DNA from: Welwitschia mirabilis
Lineage: Eukaryota > Gnetophyta > Gnetopsida > Welwitschiales
Assembly (NCBI GenBank): GCA_051453625.1
Contig: JBOZIK010000001.1
Coordinates: 32,312,804-32,353,889, forward strand
Length of the DNA stretch: 41,086 nucleotides
Direction: 5' to 3'
Shown here: piece by piece, positions 33,001 through 41,086 of the stretch
How positions within the stretch are numbered: position 1 is the stretch's first letter
How the letters are laid out: each line of letters starts with the position of its first letter
Program-made: the position numbers and the translations under genes
The notes under the pieces: generated by a model
Database searches by the model: none
What the model was told of the DNA's origin: nothing
The model's input: the letters and a program-made list of their open reading frames with translations, nothing else

Positions 33001-34677
33001 CTTCCTATAAGGAAAAAGAGTTTGGAACTAGAACCTCTTTCTTTTGTCTTTGTCTTTCTTTCATATCTTATTTTATCATGTCTTCTCTTGTTTTGCCTCA
33101 TGATATATATAATACTTTCATATTAACTAATAGTAAAATGTGTGATTTTCTTTTATTACAGGACTTTATTAATATTTTCTGATTTTTAACTTAACTAAAA
33201 TTTAACAAAAATGTATAAATTTGTTAAAAGCGATGAAAATTAGCACCATTTTCTAAAATATTATTAAAAATAATTTTCTTTATGTAGAAATATCCATTTT
33301 TGAACTAAAAGAAATTAAAAATTTTACAATATCAAACAGATTTTTATGATGAATTTGAATGCTAATCTAGTGATTTAAATGATCCAAACTAATTTTTTTG
33401 ACATATCAGTGTTGATCAAGAATTATTAGCTTATTTTTTTATAAATTTAATTACTAATATGGCACATGAGAAATGTATGTAAAAAAATTTAAATTCTAAG
33501 ATAGCCTTTATAACACCTCATTATAGGAAATCTCCTAAAAGACTAGTAAATATCTAGTAGAGGATGCTTTTACACTTAAATTTTTACATTTTTAATCCTA
33601 AAAATTTAGTAAGTTAATATATGATTAAGACTAAATGATTAATGTTTTATATTTTATTTATAAATCATCCTAAGCTATCTAAACTTCATTTTCACCAAGC
33701 TAAGTAATCCAATTATTACCATCTTCTAGACTGTTGACACTACTAGTGTTAATGAAGCTAAGTAGATTTGCAAAAGAAGATAAGATAATTGAATGATATG
33801 ATGATATATTAACCTTATAACCTAGTGCTAAATGAATTCACAAATACCAAAAACTACATATCCATGTCCTACTTCCTAAGAAAATGTATCAATGTTCATT
33901 TGTTAATAATAAGGATATACTAATAGATATCTTTAGTCCTATAAAAAACTATAAAATCCTAAGCTATCTTAAGGAATAATACATCCTTCATATTTTAATA
34001 TTTTAATCAATTTTCAAGCTTGAATTCTACCATTTTTAGACAATATTTTGTTATCATTTATCAAAAATTTACTATTTTAGATCTGGAATAATAATGATTA
34101 TAATGAGGGATTGTCTTATCGTTAGGTTTCAAGACTCTTTTCTTCTTTCCAAAGTGTGAGGAAATGACTAATTCACATAGCATCTAGCATTCCTTACCTT
34201 AGTCTTGATCTATAATTTTGTATTCTCTCTAATAATTATATGATTGGTGAATTCACTTTTGTCTATGATTGAATTTGCTTTACTTTTTTATATTTGTTTT
34301 AATTAATATTATTAATTATGTGATAGTATTTTTTAATGTTTCTTTGTACTTTTTTCATAAAAATTTATCTTTTAATGCTTTATAGGATTTCGATTATTGA
34401 TACCTTAGTAGATTTTATTTTTTATACTATCTTAATGTTTTTCTACACTTCATTGTAAGAAATAATAATCTCATAAATTGTAATTTCTTTACATTTAGAA
34501 TCTAGAGAAAAATAATTTATTAACTCTCTAGAAAACTAGTTATATGTTGTGAATTATGTCTTTATTAACTAAGGTTTGCATGATAGATTTATACATGAAG
34601 AATTATTTCTACATGAACCATTATTTATAATTTTCGAAATAAGATATCAAATAACTTAAATACTTTCTTAATTAATT
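33001..34677. other. AT-rich intergenic stretch, nothing recognised
   Basis: No open frame of note, no known element ends and no RNA gene signature were seen on either strand. Confidence 0.6.
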
Positions 34678-34991
34678 TTTCAAACTTCCTTATATTCAAA
34701 AATCCTTTTGAAATCTATTTCAAGTTCTTGTAATCTTTAAAAAACTTTTTTAGTTTTTGTAAGAGAACAATAATTATAGTTATCTATACTATAATAAAGT
34801 CCATAAATACTTATTTAAAATTACTACCTATGCCTTTCAAAACATCTTTATATTCAAACCTAAATCTACTTCAAGTTCTTGTAAGTTTTAAAATAATATT
34901 TTAGTTCTTATGAGATAATGATAATTATAATTATCTATACTACAATAGAAACCTTGGCTTCTTATTTACAATTGTTTTCTATAGGTTAATT
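34678..34991 (+). repeat. 157-bp tandem duplication
   Basis: Two adjacent diverged copies, 34678-34834 and 34835-34991. Both begin TTTCAAA and share TTATATTCAAA, TTTCAAGTTCTTGTAA or its close variant, TAATTATA-TTATCTATACTA and a CTTATTT segment near the end. The constant period indicates simple local duplication. Confidence 0.75.
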
Positions 34992-35886
34992 GCTAGAGCA
35001 TATCTTTTATAGATCATAATCTATTATAGAAGTTAAGTTATAGCAATGCTTAAAAATATTTTCCTCCATTTAATCATTAAAAATCTCATCCATAACTAAA
35101 AATTCAGGGATAGTAATAAATGAATAAGAATACATACAATATCATGCTATGAAGAAAATAAAAGCTATATTGGTTGTATCATCCTTTAATTGTGCATTCA
35201 TTTATATTTCGACTATTACATCTATTACTCAATAACATACCCTTTAAACATCAAAAAATATAACACAGATAATGAATAAAAACTGTTGAGTTAATTCCTT
35301 CATTTGAGTTAATTATTTTGATTACATACATATCAAATAGAAGTATGCATAAATGTAAAATTAGATGCATCTTAGTGATAATCTACCTAATGTCTTTAAT
35401 ATACTGATAAGTTACCATTCAAATTTACTTATTCTATTTTCATTAATATCAAATTAGAACATTTCCATAACTTACGTATACTTGTCTTGAAATAATTTTA
35501 AAATACATGATTTCAAAAAATAATACTTTTAATTTAGAGAGAATAGTACTTATCATTATGAATGGTTATTCGTGGTAAAATTTGGCTATGCTTGTATCTA
35601 TTATCAATGTATAGTAAATAAAAAGATTACCTTAGGAATACAAAACTTACATGGCCAAACACAACTTTTACCATAAGTACTAGGACTTTTAGTTGTAGTA
35701 TGGTCCCAATGTTTTTTTCTCCACAAAGATAGATAATGTGAGATATTAAGAATGCAAGCATAATAATAATGAGTATACGAGAATTAAAAATATATAAGAG
35801 AATTAGGAATGGAATACATCATTTAAACTAGCATAATAACTTCATAGAAAAGCATGAGTATTGAAGTAAATTCATGTAGCTTTTAC
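34992..35886. other. AT-rich intergenic stretch, nothing recognised
   Basis: No gene or element boundary was recognised in this interval. Confidence 0.6.
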
Positions 35887-36000
35887 TCTAACTCAACCAT
35901 AGTGGCATAGACTCATCCACCATAAGCGTGAGGCTCATGTTGTTCTAGCTCAAGGATAGTGGCATAATCTCATCCATCATAAACATGAGGGTGATGTTTT
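35887..36000. repeat. 57-bp tandem duplication
   Basis: Two units, 35887-35943 and 35944-36000. Both contain ATAGTGGCATA, CTCATCCA, CATAA and a CGTGAGG or CATGAGG segment. The sequence is slightly more GC-rich than its surroundings. It resembles the tandem motifs found inside plant gypsy LTRs. Confidence 0.75.
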
Positions 36001-37560
36001 TAAATCACCTAAACTTCATAGTAAAAATAAAATAAGCATGGAAAGTATAGGTTTTCAAAGATCCATCAAATAAACATTTAGGTTATGCAAGCTAGAATGA
36101 AACAAAGAATTACCAAAAGATCTTAAAGTAAAATCATGCCTTAACTAATCCTAAGCATAAAATTTATGAAACCATGAAAATGTTATATTAAAGTAATGCA
36201 CTAAGAACATGTAACACTCTATTATAAAAAATATAAAACCCTATAGTCCATAAAAGTACTCATGCTAAACTAAAAAGAATCATGCTAGCATGGTAGTTGG
36301 CCCATCCCTTTGAGAGGCTTAGAAAGAATACATGCCTAACACTTTAATATCTATTATATAATATGCCTAATAACATCATTAAGTGAAATGAAGTAGTCTA
36401 TTTATAGATCTCAATTATGATTTCTAATCATGGCTTATAAGTTCTAATAAGGTCTTTCTTTGAAATGCCAAAAGTGTATGGGGTCATCATTTAGTCATGA
36501 GGTTAATTTAAGGGGTTCTTCTTAGAAAATATTATTCATTTATCCTCTACCTTTAAAAATGAGTAGATTGAATTACTTGCATTAAGAAATCTTAGAAACA
36601 TAAGTATGAATCATTATACTCATAGTAATTAGTGCTACGACTTCTATAACTAGCATCATCGACAATAATTCTTAGCACTCCTTCATCTTCTACCATAATA
36701 TTCTAGATGATGTAAAGATTCTGTAAAATAATAGTGTTAAGGCATATTATTAGTAAAATTAGATTCCATAAACTTATGCATAAGAAATAAAATTGCCTGG
36801 ATGATCAATTAAGCATGCTAACAAAGCCTAAATTCCTTGATGTAAATATCATACTTTGTAAGTTATTATACCCACAATGAATTTTTTTCTATCTTCTTAG
36901 CAACAAAAAAAAGGTTAAAAAATTACTTAACATGAAAAAAATTGCAAATAAAAGTAATTAAGTGTAAAGATATGAAGGGACTTTGAAAAACAAATTTAGC
37001 TACTGTAAGCTAAAATTAAACTTAAGCAAAAGGATAAATCATGAAAAGTAGGTTCTTAAGTGCAAATGTCACTTTCCCCAACCAAAGATAAATTTTATCC
37101 TTAAAGTTTGAAAGGTATGGAAAAATAAACATAAACATAATGAGAAATTAATAATGCATATTCTAATGTAGTTTCAAATAACCTAGAAATAAAATTTTTG
37201 AAAAATTAGAATATGCAAAGCATGAGTAAACTAGAAAATATAAAATGCAATCTAATACAAAAGAAAGACTAAAAATTAAAATGACTTTTTGAGTGTAATG
37301 ACTTAAGTCTCTACATATGACTTATATCTTCACAAATTATTAAAAAATTACTAAAAAATAATAAAGAAAAAGGAATTAAGTATGATGTTTTAGAAATTAT
37401 GAAATGGACGATGAATCTATACTAGTTGGTTTCTTTGAATTTTTAATAAAGACCCAAGTTCTTGAAGTACTGAAAATGGAATGTAAAGTATCTCAATCTA
37501 ATAAGAGTTTATCTACGCAAATTAAGTTACTAATGCTTATTAGGAAATCTAATAACATGT
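36001..37560. other. AT-rich stretch, possibly an old LTR on the - strand
   Basis: No gene seen. CTATTTATAG at 36398-36407 is a TATA-like palindrome and, together with the duplication at 35887-36000, might mark a degraded - strand LTR. No terminal repeats were found. Confidence 0.35.
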
Positions 37561-38753
37561 TGTGATACCAAATTGTATGTATTTAATAATGTATTTTAAG
37601 TAGTTTTATGGGACATTAGATAGGTTTATGCTAAGTTTCAATGATAATGAAGAGCTAAGGAAAATATCATGAAAACATACAATCTTTATTACTTTTGATA
37701 GTATTTCAAGAAAATTACAATACGTATCTGAAGTAAGAATCCTATAATCAAAGAGGATGATTTAATATAAGAGACATATTTAAAAGACTGTCATCAACCT
37801 AATTGTTTGGATGATAATACGAATGACAAAATAACTCATACTAACTAGGATGCTGACTGGACTAATTTTGTAATTGAAGTGGATCTTGTATGATGTGGGA
37901 TAATCTCCTCTGACATCTGAATGATTAGATGAATGGTATTTATCATGCTATTTTTTATATAGCTATTAGGGTTTTATCACATTTGTTAGTGTTTTCTATT
38001 TTTATAGTATTTATTTATATTAAATATCTCCTTCATCCTTGACTTTGATTTTATCTTCTTTGGTGCAAAAATTCTCATGATAGGAGATCAAAGGGAAGGA
38101 GATACATTCTTTAATTTTTCAAAGAAATGTCTTCCTTAGTGTTAGGTTTTGTATCATTCATTGAGGTGCTACTGCTTTGTAACATGAATGTTGGTTGAAC
38201 TTAATCAAAATTCTATTTTCCTTTTTATATCATTTGCTATATTCATCTTCCTTATGGCTTATGTTTCATTTGATTTCATGACATCTTCATGTGTAATATA
38301 GATCATGACTGTAACATTTATTAAGGTTGATATTATTAGTTTAGGTGCATTGCATTTCATTTTCTAGACTAACTTAGCATTGTTTTCGTATTTTATTTGA
38401 TGCATGTAATAGCTTAGGTTGNNNNNNNNNNTAGGTTTTATTGGTCTGGTAATGGCTTTCTTGATTAATCTAGGTTATATGGGGTTATTTGCTATAATAG
38501 GTTAATTTGGTAATCGAATATATGTTGCATTTAGAGTAGATCTTGCATCTCATTTGCATAGTATGTTTATTTGCATTATAACTTTGCATTGTTTTTTTGG
38601 TTTTACTTAAAAAGTACATTAGTATTTTACTTGAAATCAATTCTCTTTATTTTTGTCTATGCCTTCAATAGAATTATAACATTTGGATCACTCCCATCTA
38701 TATTAGTGTGTTGTCTTATAGAATATATATACTTTTATGATCTTCAGGATTTG
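37561..38753 (+). mobile_element. Athila-family LTR, + orientation (probably solo)
   Basis: It begins TGTGATACCAAATTGTATG and aligns along its length with the solo LTR at 11679-12876. Late shared blocks include ACATTTGG-TCACTCCCAT. An 11-N gap lies at 38421-38431. CATGT before and TTTAA after do not form a duplication. No Athila coding sequence is adjacent on either side. The 68-codon frame at 38571-38777 lies mostly inside it and is chance. Confidence 0.75.
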
Positions 38754-39851
38754 TTTAAATATGTAACATTTGCATAGATACACACTGCAACATCTTAGTA
38801 CTACTATCGAGGAAGGCTACTTGAAGTTCAAGAATTGCCATTGCTCAGATGAGTAGTTTTGATTTTAATAGTAGCATTATATCTTTACATATCATGTCCA
38901 AATTTTTACCTATCATATAAAATTTACAAGTTTATGTTTAATAGAATATTTGGAAAATATTGAATTACATGAAACCCCTAATTGTGGTAAATGCAATGTT
39001 CTTGAAATGCAATTTCATTAAATTTTAATATGAATACACTTTTGATTAAATGTTTGGATTTAATTTCCATATGCTCTTGTGGTGGTAATGATTTCTTTTT
39101 TTTAACTTATGCACTTATGCTAAAATTAATGTATATTTTGAAGACATGTTATTTATCCTTTTTTCCCATTATTAAATGTGAAGCATTATCTTGATTATAT
39201 TATTAAAAACACCCAGTGGCTTGACGATCTTTTATGAGATGTTATGTAACCCCTCTCTTAACCGTTACCTCAGATCATGTCCTTTCATATTCTTGAGTTT
39301 CATCACCCTACTCATGTTCTTTCACTTTAAATATAGTCATTTCTTTCTTGAGTCTAGTTTTATTCTTTCAAAACAATCTTGCCATGAAATTCTTGGAGCT
39401 TAGAAGGCTTAAGATCTCTAAAACACTTTGAATGCCTTTAAACAATGAACTTGCAGGTATGGTTCTTTACTTTTGTATTTCCTTATTGGTCCTTTCTTAT
39501 GTAAATTGTACTGAAATTTGTCATGTGTATGTATGTATTATTTTCTTGTATTTTCTTGATAGTTCTTTCTTGTTTATTATATATTAAAATCGATGCATAC
39601 GTATTCCTATAAGTTAGTTACATTACTTAAATAATAAAAATTCTTTAAAGATGCATATTTCATCTTCATTTACCTTTTCTTGATATCTTGAAGTGATCTT
39701 CTTGAATGAAATAAAAACTCGTGATTAAATCCTATCATATTCATCTTATCATATACTTTTTAAGTCTTGTCGAGGTTGTATGATGTGGTTAAACTTCTCT
39801 TGGCTTCATGATATCATCTTATTGGACTATTTATGATTATAGATTTTTCAT
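38754..39851. other. AT-rich intergenic stretch, nothing recognised
   Basis: The 70-codon open frame at 39191-39403 has no recognised motif. No primer binding site follows the LTR at 38753, which supports a solo LTR. Confidence 0.55.
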
Positions 39852-40218
39852 AGATCACAAAATGAGGTAGTGGACTTCACATATTGCTAAATGAGGTAGT
39901 GGAGAGAGAATCTCACAGATTGCCGAATTAGGTAATTGGAATATTATATTATCATAGATTACTAAATGAGATAGTGGGGATATTATATTATCACAAATTA
40001 CCAAATGAGGCAGTGGACTTCATAGATCATTAAATAAGGCAGTAAAGTTAATGATGATTGAGATTACATATATGTATTATTATGAGTGCCATAGATTACT
40101 AAATAAGAAAGTGGGCTTTACAGATCACCGAATGAGGTAGTGAAGTTAAATATTATATGAGAAACATAGATCACCAAACGAGGTAGTGGACTTTACAAAT
40201 CCTTGCATAAGGTCGTGA
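39852..40218 (+). repeat. Degenerate minisatellite, 21-bp core, ten copies
   Basis: A core close to AGATCACCAAATGAGGTAGTG starts at 39852, 39881, 39917, 39956, 39995, 40024, 40093, 40122, 40168 and 40198. Spacing alternates between about 29-30 bp and 36-46 bp, with one 69-bp step. The segment AAGTTA-TGATGATTGAGATT follows the copies at 40024 and 40198, giving a higher-order period of 174 bp. Confidence 0.85.
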
Positions 40219-41086
40219 AGTTAGTGATGATTGAGATTGTATATATTATATTTGATATTCTTATTTATAACCATGAGTTCATTATTTGTATTATATTTTA
40301 AATTTCTTAAAGTATTAAATTGTCCTTTTGTCTTAATCCTTGAAGAATCTTGCTAAAATACCTATTTTTTCCAAGGCCACACTGGGGCTTTGAGATTTTC
40401 ACAATTCTCATCCCATATCTTTTTGTGACAGGTAAAAAATCTAGAGTTTAATCACTAAGATGGCATGAGTTCATAAAGGATTATTTGATCTATATTGGTG
40501 GAAAAATATCCTGATTTATTTTATCTCTTTGGCTATTAGGGTTAATTACCTAAATATATAAACAATCAATATGTTAATTATTATTATGAATAGAGAAAGA
40601 CTCTATTTATTCATAAGTGTGTGGCTTGCAGTATTTGAAGTTTACTCTAAAATTTTATAATATATGGAATGATGATTTTCCTTCTTGAAATTTTATAATA
40701 AAATTTATTTATTAAAGGTTGTATTTTTTAGTTACTATCTAGTGAAAGCTATTAAATCTTGAATCTTTACCCATATATTTATGAAATATTTTATTGAACA
40801 TTGAATGGAAAAATTGTGGATTCTTGAGAATCTTCTTGGAATAAACCTAAATTTGTGCATTATTATTATATTATAATTGGAAAATTTTATTAAAAAATTT
40901 TGGTAAGATTTCATGACAAGTTGATGTTTTCTTGATTATTTCGGAAGTTTTTAATTTATGTTGATAAATTTTCCTTCAAATGTGAACAAAGGACTCTCCT
41001 GCCTTTCCAAAGAAATTTAAATCCCAAAAAAAAGAAGTTACTTTTCCTCTTGAAATTAATTAAAGGTTGTAGATCAGTTAGAAGTA
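40219..41086. other. AT-rich stretch to the window end, no gene seen
   Basis: A short, more GC-rich segment (CCAAGGCCACACTGGGGCTT, about 40371-40390) stands out but is not recognised. No open frame of note. Confidence 0.55.

Noticed and set aside
1-41086. tRNA, rRNA, CRISPR or bacterial operon features
   Set aside because: No cloverleaf with a proper T-arm, no rRNA sequence and no spacer array were seen. The content is plant nuclear.

Overview
This is a very AT-rich, repeat-dominated plant nuclear window with one recognisable cellular gene, a plant-type dynamin-related GTPase (DRP4 group, related to animal Mx proteins) at 27998-29689. Most of the left 24 kb is a nest of old, broken LTR retrotransposons of plant lineages: a Ty1/copia element primed by initiator tRNA-Met, a Sirevirus-like Ty1/copia element, and an Athila-like Ty3/gypsy element. 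The low gene density and very old, undeleted nested elements suggest a large seed-plant genome, possibly a gymnosperm. The land-plant assignment is firm, the gymnosperm guess is weak. Six N runs (1171-1175, 9102-9811, 20583-21213, 28343-28538, 32649-32713, 38421-38431) interrupt the assembly.

Layout of the nest. Element B (Sirevirus-like copia, + strand) runs from before the window to 24072. Its visible parts are the end of the 5' LTR (1-99), a decayed primer site (102-113), the first gag codons (161-203), the rest of gag (6148-about 7930), an envelope-like or plant-transposon-protein ORF (8643-about 10560), a tail with two polypurine tracts, and a 3' LTR (23140-24072). No pol is visible in B. 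Element A (short-LTR copia, + strand, 202-6147) sits inside the gag of B and is flanked by CTATA on both sides. Element C (Athila-like gypsy, - strand, 11022-22390) sits near the 3' end of B and keeps recognisable gag, protease, RT, RNase H and integrase remnants. Its left LTR is split by a solo LTR of the same family in the opposite orientation (11679-12876).

Right part. B ends inside, or next to, a repeat of about 1.17 kb (R1, 24073-25240). A second copy lies in the same orientation at 30348-31520 (R2), so the dynamin gene stands between two long direct repeats. From 31.5 kb to the end there is no credible gene. That stretch holds a candidate solo LTR (about 32300-33000), a 157-bp tandem duplication (34678-34991), a 57-bp duplication (35887-36000), another Athila-family LTR (37561-38753) and a degenerate minisatellite with higher-order structure (39852-40218).

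How the parts relate. The mobile elements look non-functional. Their stop codons fall mostly where Gln, Arg or Trp is expected, integrase catalytic Glu has become Lys in both A and C, and the primer site of B differs from the usual one only by C-to-T or G-to-A changes. This is the pattern expected from long-term deamination of methylated cytosine. The dynamin ORF, by contrast, is GC- and CpG-rich and free of stops. It ends inside its GTPase effector domain, and an assembly gap hides most of its G domain. I found no clearly novel biological system. The most interesting items are the gene between direct repeats, the back-to-back LTR insertion that forms long inverted repeats, and the short hairpin motif family in the Athila LTR and leader.
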